This document shows, one piece after another, positions 1-8,452 of a stretch of 40,627 bases of DNA. Source of the stretch: Planctomycetota bacterium (GTDB taxonomy: Bacteria > Planctomycetota > Planctomycetia > Pirellulales > Pirellulaceae); NCBI GenBank assembly GCA_029979005.1, contig JAPOIJ010000022.1, forward strand, positions 1 through 40,627, given 5' to 3'. Made by a program: the position numbers and the translations under genes. Each line of letters begins with the position of its first letter. Within the stretch, counting starts at the first letter, position 1. The notes beneath the pieces were generated by a model that made no database searches, was not told the DNA's origin, and saw only the letters and a list, made by a program, of their open reading frames with translations.

Positions 1-1326
1 CCCGCTGATTTACCTAAACAAGCTTCTACGTTTGACCTCCCGATTTCGCTCGGTATCCTCCTCGGTAGCGGGCAATTCCAGTCAGACATCCTTAAAGAAT
101 ATGCGGTTGTTGGCGAACTTGCACTCGAAGGCCGTACACGACCCGCCAAAGGTATTCTTTCAATGGCGATTGCCGCAAAAAAGGCCGGGCTACGAGGAAT
201 CGTCGTTCCTCAGCAGAACGCAACCGAAGCATCCGTCGTTGAAGGGATCGAAGTCATTGCCGTCGACAGTCTTACGCAAACCGTTGGTTTCTTTTCCGGC
301 CAACTCGAACTTGAGCCGATGCCTTCACCGATTGTCCAGTTATTTGAAAATTTCTCCGATTACCAAATCGATTTCGCAGATGTTCGCGGCCAGGAAATGG
401 CCAAACGTGCTGTTATGGTCGCGGCTGCTGGTGCTCACAACCTACTCATGCTCGGCCCGCCGGGATCGGGTAAGACCATGCTGGCGAAACGGATCGCAAC
501 TGTCCTTCCACAACTTTCGCCTGAAGAATCAATTGAAACCACACGGATTTACAGCTCTTGTGGAAGGCTGGAACCGGGACGGCCGTTGTTGACAACCAGA
601 CCCTTTCGATCACCACACCATACGATCAGTGAAGCTGGTCTGGTCGGAGGAGGAAGTACACCCATGCCCGGAGAGATCTCAATGGCTCATAATGGAGTTC
701 TGTTTTTGGACGAACTTCCCGAATTCAATCGGAGAACACTCGAAGTTTTGCGGCAGCCCCTCGAAGACTCCTTGGTGACCATCTCAAGAGCCCAACGTTC
801 CACGACGTTCCCGAGCGACTTCATGATGGTTGCTGCACTTAATCCCTGTCCCTGTGGATACCGCAATGATCCGCGTCGTGACTGTCATTGCTCCCCTCCA
901 CAAATAGAAAAATATATGGGCAAAATCTCCGGGCCCTTACTAGATCGGATTGACATCCACGTTGAAGTTCCAGCCGCGAACTTCAACGAACTCTCATCAA
1001 CCCGAGTTGGAACCTCCAGCTCCGAACTACGCGAATGCGTTGAAAATGCCCGAAAAGCACAATACGAAAGGTTCGATGGTGACCGAACCAACTACAACGC
1101 TCAAATGTCTAGCAAACAAATACGACAGTTCTGCCAACTGAATGAGGAATGTATCAATATCCTCAAAATCTCCGTCAATGATTTAGGGCTCTCAGCCCGC
1201 GCCCACGACAAGGTCTTACGGCTCTCACGAACCATTGCCGACCTGGAGGCGTCGACAACAATCCAAACACATCACCTCACCGAAGCGATCAATTACCGGA
1301 TGCTGGATAGAGATGTCTGGAAATAG
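1..1326 (+). CDS. yifB: YifB/ComM-family Mg-chelatase-like AAA+ ATPase (5' truncated)
   Basis: The reading frame is open from the first base, so the true start lies upstream of the window. The visible part begins inside the N-terminal Lon-protease-like domain (PADLPKQASTFDLPISLGIL, a family hallmark). It continues through Walker A (GPPGSGKTML), the RPFRSPHHTISEAGLVGGG segment, Walker B (VLFLDELPEF), the Cys-rich NPCPCGY...CHC loop and the LLDRIDIHVEVP sensor region, and ends with the helical lid. About 441 residues are present of the usual ~500, so only the N-terminus is missing. The family includes ComM, a hexameric helicase that extends branch migration during natural transformation; elsewhere the role is undefined. 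It is followed by about 230 non-coding bases before the next gene. Family assignment is firm; a transformation role here is not shown. Confidence 0.95.
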   Translation, partial: PADLPKQASTFDLPISLGILLGSGQFQSDILKEYAVVGELALEGRTRPAKGILSMAIAAKKAGLRGIVVPQQNATEASVVEGIEVIAVDSLTQTVGFFSGQLELEPMPSPIVQLFENFSDYQIDFADVRGQEMAKRAVMVAAAGAHNLLMLGPPGSGKTMLAKRIATVLPQLSPEESIETTRIYSSCGRLEPGRPLLTTRPFRSPHHTISEAGLVGGGSTPMPGEISMAHNGVLFLDELPEFNRRTLEVLRQPLEDSLVTISRAQRSTTFPSDFMMVAALNPCPCGYRNDPRRDCHCSPPQIEKYMGKISGPLLDRIDIHVEVPAANFNELSSTRVGTSSSELRECVENARKAQYERFDGDRTNYNAQMSSKQIRQFCQLNEECINILKISVNDLGLSARAHDKVLRLSRTIADLEASTTIQTHHLTEAINYRMLDRDVWK

Positions 1327-1553
1327 CTGCCATGCGCAACCAGAACACCTCGAGTGAATTTGCATCTAAACCAACAAAGGCTTCCCCACCTAAATAATCA
1401 AAACGATGTTCTGGCGATTCTTTTGTTTTAAAAATAGAATTCGTGGCACAAGCATCAAAAATAATCGCATTGATAAATGTAGTCTTCGATTAACTGAAGA
1501 TTTTGTCGAATCCCGTTGTGGAAATAACATTGCGATTGAAAGGAATCAAACAG

Positions 1554-3011
1554 ATGTCTTCCGCCAACTCAGCACACCAAACGAGCCTGACTGATGAACC
1601 CAACCTAAACACAAATTCAGGTGAAGAAGAACTGAAGCCCGTCGCTGAGAACAAACTTATGAACCAAGGCTTGTTTTCTTTACTCGGAGTGTCATTTTTG
1701 GGTGCAGCGAATGACAACATCCTAAAACAAATTCTTACGTTAATGGTTGTTGCAGGAGGTGTTTGGGTAAATGCATTGGGGCCAGGCACTCAGAGCTACA
1801 TCGCATTGGTTCTCGCAATTCCGTTCATACTACTCTCCGGGTTCGCTGGTCAACTCGCAGACAAATATAGCAAGGCAAAAGTAATCCTATGGGTGAAATT
1901 GGCCGAATTCCCAATCGCAGCAACTGCAACTCTCGGATTACTGCTGGGAAGTTTTGAAATTTCACTTTTTGCTCTTTTACTCTTCGCCATTCAAAGTTCT
2001 TTCTTTGGCCCTGCAAAATTTGGCATCATTCCCGAGATTGTTCCCGCCGAAAAACTTAGCCAGGCCAATGGCTTAGTACTCGCCCTCACGAATGTCGGAG
2101 TCATTCTTGGTTCTGTACTGGCAGGTCCACTGACCGACATGTATTATCCTACCGAACCTTCGACCCAAGTGTCAGCAACTGATATAACCGACTCCAGCGT
2201 TGAGGCAAGTGCCGCCGATTCGCGTTCCCAAGGCGAGATTATTTTCGTCCCCCATTCGGAAAAATCACCGCAAAAATTGCCTGCAGGCCTAACGCTGATC
2301 ACAGTCGCAATCCTTGGCATCGTTGCAGTTCGATGGCTACCAAAATTACCCCCGGCTTCCCCGAATCGAAGTCTATCATTCGACTTGCTTAGCAGTCATC
2401 GCAAGACATTCAAGGTGGCAGATAAAACGCTAATCGTCGTCCTGACCTCTTGGTCTGGTTTTTATCTTGTCGCAAGCCTTGCATTACTGCTGCTGCCAGA
2501 ATTTCGCTCCACGCTTGGAGTCGACAATACCCAAATGGCAAACATCGTTGGATTACTCGGAGTCTCGATCGCCATCGGGAGTTGTGTCGCTGGTTTTCTA
2601 TCAAAAGATAAAATCCGTCCCTATTTTTCATTGGCCGGTGCAGCAGGAATGACTATTTCATTCTTCCTAATGGGCGCACTTTCGATCAGTTACTCAGGGC
2701 TTGCTTGCCTTGTCTTTTCAACTGGGTTTTTCGCTGGCTTCTACATTGTTCCCCTTCAGTCATTATTGCAATACCTCGCCCCGGACGACGAAAGGGGTAG
2801 ATTTTTTGGTACAGCAAATGCGCTTTCCTTCACCTTCATCTCTCTCGGTGCCGTTATCTTTTTGTTACTGGATACATCCGGACTAACCCCCGCTAACGTT
2901 GCTTTGTTTTGCGCAGGAATTTCTCTTGTGGGTACGATCGTCGGCGGAATCGCAATGGAACAAATTCTTCGAGCTCGGGATAAACAAGCAGAAACCCACT
3001 CCAACAGCTAA
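1554..3011 (+). CDS. MFS transporter, lysophospholipid transporter (LplT)-like
   Basis: A 485-residue polytopic membrane protein. The ATG at 1554 is preferred over an in-frame TTG at 1503 because AAGGA sits 9 bases upstream of it. The N-terminal half (LLGVSFLGAANDNILKQ, SGFAGQLADKYSKAKVI, FFGPAKFGIIPEIVPAEKL, ANGLVLALTNVGVILGSVLAG) matches the LplT/Aas-type MFS, which flips lysophospholipids across the inner membrane for re-acylation. An acidic, Ser-rich soluble insert of about 50 residues sits after transmembrane segment 6, where MFS proteins have their central loop. The C-terminal half carries six more hydrophobic segments and the PDDERGRFFGTANA motif. In many bacteria this transporter is fused or adjacent to acyltransferase/acyl-ACP ligase domains; none is seen here. 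Substrate is inferred from family only. Confidence 0.85.
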   Translation: MSSANSAHQTSLTDEPNLNTNSGEEELKPVAENKLMNQGLFSLLGVSFLGAANDNILKQILTLMVVAGGVWVNALGPGTQSYIALVLAIPFILLSGFAGQLADKYSKAKVILWVKLAEFPIAATATLGLLLGSFEISLFALLLFAIQSSFFGPAKFGIIPEIVPAEKLSQANGLVLALTNVGVILGSVLAGPLTDMYYPTEPSTQVSATDITDSSVEASAADSRSQGEIIFVPHSEKSPQKLPAGLTLITVAILGIVAVRWLPKLPPASPNRSLSFDLLSSHRKTFKVADKTLIVVLTSWSGFYLVASLALLLLPEFRSTLGVDNTQMANIVGLLGVSIAIGSCVAGFLSKDKIRPYFSLAGAAGMTISFFLMGALSISYSGLACLVFSTGFFAGFYIVPLQSLLQYLAPDDERGRFFGTANALSFTFISLGAVIFLLLDTSGLTPANVALFCAGISLVGTIVGGIAMEQILRARDKQAETHSNS

Positions 3012-3031
3012 GGCGACCGTGAAGCGAAACG

Positions 3032-3300
3032 TCACACAGGCCAATTCGACTTAATTCGATCAAATGCCTCACTAAGAACTTCTCTTGTTGTCGCGAGAGA
3101 TAACCGAATATGGCCCATTGCACCAAGGCCAAGCCAACAGGCGGTTCCCGGAACTACGGCGACTTGCGTCTGTTGCCTTAGATGGCTCGCTAACGCTTCG
3201 GCCGTCCAACCGGTTTCCGAGATATCCGGGAATAACACAAACGTTGCGTCAAGACAAAATTGAAACACCTGCAAGACCCTCTAATCGAGAAATCTTCAAG
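3032..3300 (-). pseudogene. Decayed 3' end of a class I/II aminotransferase
   Basis: Reading leftward, the segment CLDATFVLFPDISETG, then VAVVPGTA, then GHIRLSLATTREVL, closely resembles the last ~80 residues of PLP-dependent class I/II aminotransferases (xxATFYxFPxI ... VAVVPGxxF ... GxIRLSxATS). The natural stop remains at 3032. Upstream, the frame hits a TAG at 3281-3283, while a neighbouring frame carries LEGLAGVS, the part expected just before DATF. This suggests a frameshift near 3255-3270. No upstream PLP-lysine half of the enzyme is present, since 3300-3590 reads as non-coding. The remnant abuts the MFS gene tail to tail. I read it as a deletion-plus-frameshift relic rather than a functional small protein. 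Confidence 0.6.
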
Positions 3301-3589
3301 TGGCACCAGGACTATCTTTTTGACTTTTCAACGCGGGTTAAAATGGGGAATCTGTGACGGGAAGCCGCGAGAATCCAAAGCGCATCGCCTTGCTGTCAAT
3401 ATGATAACAGGCGCTCCGTCGAAGAAATTGACAACCGCAATTTTTCTTCGCGAATCCGTGACAATTGGGAATCTCACATGATTGGCATAAATCCTGCACC
3501 TCTGTTTGGCAACGAAGAATGAAACTCGTTGGAAAAGGAGTTTTATTCGCCAATTTATCTTTCATTCACCAATCCCCGGGAAACTTGCA

Positions 3590-3952
3590 ATGAATTTCAG
3601 ATCGACCAGCGGAGTAATTCGCACCCTCAGTTTTGCTGTTTTAGCCGTTATTGGCGTCTCACTCTTTGCCGACCAAGCTCAAGCTCAGAGTTGTCGCTAC
3701 AACCGTGGTTACGGTTCTTTTTACAGTAGCCCAGGATTTTCCATAGGCTTTAGCACTAGCAACTACAATCGTTATGGCAGTGGCTTCAGCATAGGCTACT
3801 CCACCTACCGCCCTTCCTACCGATCCACGAGATCGTACTACGGCAACTCATACTACAATTCCTGCCCGAACCGAGGCAGCAGGTACAGAAGCCACTATGA
3901 TTACAATCCCAGTTATTACCGAAGATACCAATCTGGCCACTGGCATCGATAG
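3590..3952 (+). CDS. Small secreted Tyr/Ser/Gly/Arg-rich protein
   Basis: A 120-residue protein starting at the ATG at 3590. The upstream in-frame extension (from 3506) is rejected because a clean signal peptide begins at 3590: a basic start, then a hydrophobic core (TLSFAVLAVIGVSLFADQ), then AQAQS cleavage. The mature ~85 residues are low complexity, dominated by Tyr, Ser, Gly, Arg and Asn, with the repeat-like pair SPGFSIGFSTSNYN and GSGFSIGYSTYRPS. Only two Cys follow the signal peptide. No enzyme motif is visible. Such compositions occur in adhesive or wall/matrix proteins, but that is analogy only. It is monocistronic, being followed by a strong intrinsic terminator 30 bases downstream. 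Confidence 0.75.
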   Translation: MNFRSTSGVIRTLSFAVLAVIGVSLFADQAQAQSCRYNRGYGSFYSSPGFSIGFSTSNYNRYGSGFSIGYSTYRPSYRSTRSYYGNSYYNSCPNRGSRYRSHYDYNPSYYRRYQSGHWHR

Positions 3953-3980
3953 AGCATACGTCCAGCGGTTAAAAATAAGA

Positions 3981-4017
3981 AATCAGTCCACGACTCAGTC
4001 GGGACTGATTTTTTTTA
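3981..4017 (+). terminator. Intrinsic terminator after the small secreted protein gene
   Basis: A 9-bp stem, AATCAGTCC (3981-3989) with GGACTGATT (4002-4010), is capped by an inner CGAC/GTCG stem and followed by a T run (4009-4016). It lies 29 bases past the stop at 3952 in the sense orientation. Confidence 0.9.
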
Positions 4018-4128
4018 TTAAAATCTAACAGTACTCCATTCGATTTCACGTTTCTCAGAACTACCCTACATCTTGACCGCTTCCAGCGATTACCAAGTTT
4101 AAAGCAAAGCGACACCGTAACTCACTCC

Positions 4129-4923
4129 ATGGATCAGTCGACTCAACTTCGAAAACAAAAAAGAACTCCGGGAACCACGCCGTTCCATTGGTTCTTTCGC
4201 GGAATGCTAGGCGGCGTCCTTCTTATCACGGCGTGCAATGCAGGATCCTATTTCCTAAGAACTCAGAGTGTGGCGGATCTGATCAATGGAACCCAATCCG
4301 TCACAGAATCAATCGGATTTCCCGCGCGAGTCTGGCTGGAAGACAGCTTCCCCCATAACACGGAAGCAGGATTCAACCTTACAGCAATCGGAATTAATTT
4401 ACTTTGTGGAATCCTGATCGGCTCGATCTTTGGGCTGATTGGCATTCGGTTTCGGAGTTCTTTGAACCGAAAAATAACCGAGTTTGAACAAAAAAATTTA
4501 AACCAACAATCGAAAGGTTATCAATTCTCGATCATCGGTTTATTACTGCTGACCACAATGGTCGCGATTCTGACGTCAACCATTATCAACTATTTAAAAA
4601 CACCGCAGTTATTGCTGGTAATATATTTCGCCGGCCCCGCAATTCTACTCGGTTTAGCAATGCTTCCCCGCGGCATGCATTGGCGTTCCCGCGTTGTGAT
4701 ACTGGCAATCGCCGAGGTCGTTTTGATAGGGTTGGCCATGTGGTATGGCCAATCCTTGGGAGTCCCGCTGGAACGGGTAATGTTGGGCATTTTTGTTGGC
4801 TGGACTTCGCAAAGTGGGATATTCGCATTTTTGATCACGGTCGCACTTCTAATTCACATGGTAATGAAAGAATCATCATGGAATAAAAACAAGGACAGCG
4901 AACCCACCTCAACCATTACTTAA
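4129..4923 (+). CDS. Hypothetical multi-pass membrane protein
   Basis: A 264-residue protein I do not recognise. It has a basic N-terminus (QLRKQKRTPG) and about six hydrophobic segments, at roughly residues 28-45, 84-106, 132-155, 158-178, 187-205 and 218-243. The loop after the second segment is basic (RFRSSLNRKITEF). The ATG at 4129 has no convincing Shine-Dalgarno sequence. Residues around 132-250 (FSIIGLLLLTTMVAILTS) have the pattern of planctomycete membrane proteins beginning 'FSIxxLLxLTTxVAxxL', a recurrent but uncharacterised segment. The 3' end overlaps the convergent lipoprotein gene by 8 bases. No function is proposed. Confidence 0.8.
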   Translation: MDQSTQLRKQKRTPGTTPFHWFFRGMLGGVLLITACNAGSYFLRTQSVADLINGTQSVTESIGFPARVWLEDSFPHNTEAGFNLTAIGINLLCGILIGSIFGLIGIRFRSSLNRKITEFEQKNLNQQSKGYQFSIIGLLLLTTMVAILTSTIINYLKTPQLLLVIYFAGPAILLGLAMLPRGMHWRSRVVILAIAEVVLIGLAMWYGQSLGVPLERVMLGIFVGWTSQSGIFAFLITVALLIHMVMKESSWNKNKDSEPTSTIT

Positions 4924-5431
4924 GTCGCTTGATAATATGCCACCCATAAGGGCTAGCCGAAGCGTTGAATTCAGCCATCCCTATCTCACCGACCTCCAAT
5001 GAAAAGCCTACATCACCAAAGCCTTTCACCAACCCGGTTCTTGGTCTAATCCACTTAGATTGATCCTTGCCTTCCATAAAGACTTCTTGATCAAAATTCG
5101 CCATGCGATATATGCCGGGCGGACTATCATCTGTCAATTCATTGACCAATAAATCAAAATCCTCGCCGGCTTTCGCTCTCTCAAGAACCTCTTTCGCCAA
5201 CTTTTCAGCACCAGTCTGATCGCGCGGAATGACTTTACTGCTACCTGGCAATGCACCGTCGAAACTAATCAGGATATGTTGAATCGAAACGTGACTCGGT
5301 TCGCCATTCTCAAGCGTGGTCATTTCAATTTCAACAGGAGCCATCGTAAGTTCCTCTGAAATTGGAGAGGAAACGTTCCGCTCACACCCAAGCAAAAGGC
5401 AAACGACCAGGAAACCTGCAAAGTATTTCAT
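4916..5431 (-). CDS. Parvulin-type (PpiC) peptidyl-prolyl isomerase lipoprotein
   Basis: A 171-residue lipoprotein. The signal sequence MKYFAGFLVVCLLLGC ends in a lipobox with Cys16. The mature part has the rotamase/parvulin pattern: HVSIQHILISF opening strand, KLAKEVLERAKAGEDFDLLV helix, a central region with NELTDDSPPG, then GFGDVGFSLEVGEIG and the closing strand YGWHIIKRL. Parvulins isomerise Xaa-Pro bonds; a lipid-anchored one would act on proteins outside the cytoplasmic membrane. The domain is standalone and close to minimal length, without the SurA/PrsA chaperone arms. ATG start at 5431. It is convergent with the membrane protein gene and 49 bases downstream of the glycosyltransferase gene, so the two may be co-transcribed. 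Confidence 0.88.
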   Translation of the reverse strand: MKYFAGFLVVCLLLGCERNVSSPISEELTMAPVEIEMTTLENGEPSHVSIQHILISFDGALPGSSKVIPRDQTGAEKLAKEVLERAKAGEDFDLLVNELTDDSPPGIYRMANFDQEVFMEGKDQSKWIRPRTGLVKGFGDVGFSLEVGEIGMAEFNASASPYGWHIIKRLK

Positions 5432-5480
5432 CTATTCACTTCCTAAATTAATTCTAAGTTAGACCCAAGTCCCAAAATTG

Positions 5481-6176
5481 CTACTGGTCATGCCGCCGAT
5501 AGTATTGGCTCAGGCGATCGGGTGATACCCCCAGACGATAGGCACAACACATCATCCAATTTCGGATCGTTTGCCTTACAACACCAACCTTCAACCACCT
5601 CCGTGGTGAAACGAATGTCGGTCCATCAAGTAACAAAGGTCTACCCAACTTCCGCAGCGTTCGCGAAATTTGAAAATCTTCCATCAGATCAATCTGTGGA
5701 AATCCATCGACCAAATCAAACCTTTTTCGCGTTATGAAGAAGGCCTGATCACCATAGATTAAACCTTGGTATTTTACACGTAATTCGTTACCTAACTCTA
5801 CCCAACGGTAAAGGAAACCATCGTCATTGATTCGCTGCCGAAAAGCACCAAACTCAAAGCCTGAAGCCTTTAGCCCCTTTCTAATCTGTGCACAAGAATC
5901 GACTTCAAGCCAATTATCAGCATGCAAAAATACCAGAACCTCACCTGTGGAATATTTGACCCCGTTATTCATCTGGAGCGCCCGCCCCGCCTTGGATTGC
6001 ACCGAATTACAATCAAGCGTGGCCAGTTTGGCCAATGTTCCATCAGTACTGCCACCGTCTACCACAATCACTTCATCGGCACCGGCCGACCATGCGCGTT
6101 CCACAGACTGAGCGATCACATCAATCTCGTTAACGACTGGGATAACAATTGAAATTTTCACGGGAACAAGCGGCAA
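5481..6176 (-). CDS. Family 2 glycosyltransferase, TIGR04283-like
   Basis: About 231 residues. The GT-A fold is visible: KISIVIPVVNEIDVI opening, DEVIVVDGGSTDGT nucleotide-sugar motif, SKAGRALQMNNG, VLVFLHADNWL (the metal-binding HAD site of this family), FGAFRQRI, GDQAFFITRKRF and LMEDFQISRTLRKLGRP. These match the TIGR04283 group, often annotated as arsenosugar-biosynthesis glycosyltransferases because of neighbours in other genomes. No arsenic genes are adjacent here, so the substrate is open. The start is uncertain. The frame opens with TTG at 6176; a GTG at 6161 (MKISIVIPV) places the fold right at the N-terminus and fits the family length. Neither has a clear Shine-Dalgarno sequence at good spacing. 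Confidence 0.88.
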   Translation of the reverse strand: MPLVPVKISIVIPVVNEIDVIAQSVERAWSAGADEVIVVDGGSTDGTLAKLATLDCNSVQSKAGRALQMNNGVKYSTGEVLVFLHADNWLEVDSCAQIRKGLKASGFEFGAFRQRINDDGFLYRWVELGNELRVKYQGLIYGDQAFFITRKRFDLVDGFPQIDLMEDFQISRTLRKLGRPLLLDGPTFVSPRRWLKVGVVRQTIRNWMMCCAYRLGVSPDRLSQYYRRHDQ

Positions 6177-6319
6177 GCAACGAAACTCGCCTCACCTAGG
6201 ATTAATTTTTCGGAACCGACATATTCAAGATTACACCGCGAGTCAGGCATTTTAAATAGCCCGGACCAAAACAACACTGACTTGGTTGAACGATCTTCGA
6301 TTTCCCAAAACACAAAACG

Positions 6320-6352
6320 AAAAAACGCACTTCCCCGATTGGGCAAGTGCGT
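6320..6352 (-). terminator. Intrinsic terminator after the thioredoxin-like gene
   Basis: Read leftward, the stem ACGCACTT (6352-6345) pairs with AAGTGCGT (6332-6325), with an inner CCC/GGG pairing around a four-base loop. A T run follows immediately (6325-6320, A's on the plus strand). It lies 39 bases past the stop of the thioredoxin-like gene at 6391. Confidence 0.88.
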
Positions 6353-6390
6353 GGAATAATTAGACGCAAACACTAAAATATATCTATTTA

Positions 6391-6831
6391 CTACTTCTTT
6401 TCGACCGCCGGTGTAACAAGATCAGCCGTTCGAACCGCTGGCTTCATTACGAACTTCTCGACACTCGCGACCGAGTTGTAACCGCTAAGAAATTTCCTTG
6501 TCCACTTTCCGCTTTTCTTCTCAAACAGAATAAGCTGTGGAACACCTCTACTACCGATCAATTGGCGGGCAACCTTTGAATCTTTATCGAGATCAACGTT
6601 GGTATAATGGTAACCTTCAAATGCCGACTTTTTCAAAAGTTCAGGGATCGTGTTTTTCTTCATCGCTTGGCACGGCGGACACCATTTTGCAGTTACCAAA
6701 ACCAACAAAGGCTTGTCGCCGGACTGAGCATTTTTGTACGCGGTGGCGTAATCAAGAGGCTGTTGTGCGCTAACGCTTTCAACTGCGAACAAAACTAATG
6801 CAGCTGATAAAAAGATTAAGACTTGCTTCAT
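6391..6831 (-). CDS. Secreted thioredoxin-fold protein
   Basis: A 146-residue protein. The ATG at 6831 is preferred over one four codons upstream (6843) because GAGGAAG lies just before it; the longer form would translate its own ribosome binding site. The signal peptide MKQVLIFLSAALVLFAVES ends at VSAQQ. A thioredoxin domain follows: LLVLVTAKWCPPCQAMKK with the redox pair in WCPPC, DLDKDSKVARQLI, and the cis-Pro loop SRGVPQLILF. Both catalytic cysteines are present, so oxidoreductase activity is expected outside the cytoplasm. The C-terminal ~20 residues are a short unassigned tail. It is monocistronic, with its own terminator. A partner reductase is not in the window. Confidence 0.9.
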   Translation of the reverse strand: MKQVLIFLSAALVLFAVESVSAQQPLDYATAYKNAQSGDKPLLVLVTAKWCPPCQAMKKNTIPELLKKSAFEGYHYTNVDLDKDSKVARQLIGSRGVPQLILFEKKSGKWTRKFLSGYNSVASVEKFVMKPAVRTADLVTPAVEKK

Positions 6832-7357
6832 TTCTTCCTCCATCCATGAGGTAATTACCGGAACTGAATAGTCCGGCCCCGGTTAAACGATCCGTGGGGT
6901 GTTTGGCGATGACAAATTTCTTATCGACGCCTTACCCGTCCGCAAACCGATTCATTTTTTTTTGAAGCCGCGAAATCGCATTCATTTTTTTTGTGCCACA
7001 GCGCTACCCTTACGTTCCGAAATTCCCACACCACTGGCGACGTCGACTCACCGGATCTGCATGATTTGACAGGTTGTGATGGAAATAAAAATTTTCCCGA
7101 CGGGTCGCTTAAAAAGGAACAAAACGCCTTTATCCGAGGCAATCAGGAACCGAGTCAAGGAATTTTCAACAGAACCGTCACTCCCGCATCAATCCGAGAT
7201 AACGTTACAGATTCTCATTTCACGTAAAAACCGCTGTGGTTTGAATTCAACGCGAAGTAAATCCATGAAGTATTTCTTTTGGGATTTCGACAATGACTTG
7301 ATACAATCCAAAATGTCGTAATCAACCCATTGCCACAGGCTCAACCGAAAATTCAAA
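6832..7357 (+). other. Intergenic stretch, divergent promoter region
   Basis: About 525 bases between two divergent genes with no convincing coding sequence; short open frames lack protein-like composition. The one visible pattern is a repeated ATTCATTTTTTT unit at about 6950-6962 and 6980-6992 (T9 and T8 tracts, 30 bases apart). No clear -35/-10 pair could be assigned. Confidence 0.5.
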
Positions 7358-8401
7358 ATGAAACTGCGCGTTGGGCTAATTGGACTTGGTGATCAATGGC
7401 AAACCAGACATCGGCCTGCTCTCAAAGCACTATCTGACCGATTCGACGTCCACGCAATCTGCTGTGAGGTTACTGAAAAGTCAATTCAGGTAGCCAAAGA
7501 ATTTGACGCCATACCCATGGACGGTTTCCGCGCAATGGTAGAGCGTGACGACATCGATGCAGTACTGGTTCTGTCGCCGGATTGGTATGGACCGATTCCG
7601 ATTTTAGCTGCCTGCGAAGCCGGCAAGGCGGTTTACAGCTCGGCCGCTTTGGATGTATCTGAAGGCCAAGCTTTGGAAATCCGACAGAGAATCGAAGCTT
7701 CGGGTGTCGCATTCATGGCCGAACTTCCTCGCCGCCACGCTCCAGCAACGATTCGCCTGAAAGAACTGATGGCGACTCGCCTGGGACCGCCACGGCTGTT
7801 GTTTTGCCATGAGCGAATGCCGATGGAAAGCCAATCTGATTCATTGCGGCGTGGGGAATACTGCCCACTTGCCTGGCGACATTTAATGGAGCTAGTGGAT
7901 TGGTGCCGCTACCTTGTTAACTCTGATCCCACTTCAGTTATCAGTGCCGTACACGAACAACACGATGAGAAAACAGATCTTTTTTATCAAATGATAAGTC
8001 TTCAGTTTCCTCCGAACGAAATTGATCATCCTGATGGAAAGAAGACCGGCTTCGCTCCCCAGGCGCAAATAAGCGTTGGCCATTATATTCCAGAACGCTG
8101 GCCGGACGCGCTTTCCTTTAAACGGCCGGCGTCCGTTCAAGTTTGCTGTGAAAATGGAATGGCATTTATTGACCTTCCTTCCAATCTCGTCTGGTTTGAC
8201 GACGCTGGACAACATACCGAATCTCTTGATTTCGAACGTGGTGTGGGCGAGCAAATGCTCGACCGATTTTACCGAGCCGTTACTAGTTTGATACGCAAGA
8301 CTACGGATCCTGAAGACGCCTACCGTGCAATGAAGATTGTCGTAAGCGCCCATGAAAGTTCCAGGGGAAATCGTCGCGTACCGATTAATTACGACGATTA
8401 A
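7358..8401 (+). CDS. Gfo/Idh/MocA-family oxidoreductase-like protein lacking the EKP motif
   Basis: A 347-residue protein with an ATG start. The N-terminal Rossmann fold is clear (LRVGLIGLGDQWQTRHRPAL, then DDIDAVLVLSPDWYG). The second domain begins as in the family (FMAELPRRHAPATIRLKELM, then RLGPPRLLFCHER). The conserved C-E-K-P segment, whose lysine helps catalysis in Gfo/Idh/MocA enzymes, reads S94-S95-A96-A97. The protein would be cytoplasmic, as no signal peptide is seen. Family members usually oxidise sugars or cyclitols with NAD(P). Here cofactor binding is plausible but normal catalysis is doubtful. It is isolated from other sugar genes and convergent with the zinc-ribbon gene 51 bases downstream. 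Confidence 0.85.
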   Translation: MKLRVGLIGLGDQWQTRHRPALKALSDRFDVHAICCEVTEKSIQVAKEFDAIPMDGFRAMVERDDIDAVLVLSPDWYGPIPILAACEAGKAVYSSAALDVSEGQALEIRQRIEASGVAFMAELPRRHAPATIRLKELMATRLGPPRLLFCHERMPMESQSDSLRRGEYCPLAWRHLMELVDWCRYLVNSDPTSVISAVHEQHDEKTDLFYQMISLQFPPNEIDHPDGKKTGFAPQAQISVGHYIPERWPDALSFKRPASVQVCCENGMAFIDLPSNLVWFDDAGQHTESLDFERGVGEQMLDRFYRAVTSLIRKTTDPEDAYRAMKIVVSAHESSRGNRRVPINYDD

Positions 8402-8452
8402 TCTCAACGTTTATGTATACCAGCTAGTCTTTTATCAGCTCTAGGTCGAAAA

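Noticed and set aside
1340-1414. CCAGAACA / TGTTCTGG inverted repeat after yifB
   Set aside because: Arms are 59 bases apart with no compact stem, and the following T-rich stretch is interrupted; not convincing as a terminator.
6950-6992. Repeated ATTCATTTTTTT tracts as phased bent DNA
   Set aside because: Only two tracts, 30 bases apart; too few to support a bend or promoter call.
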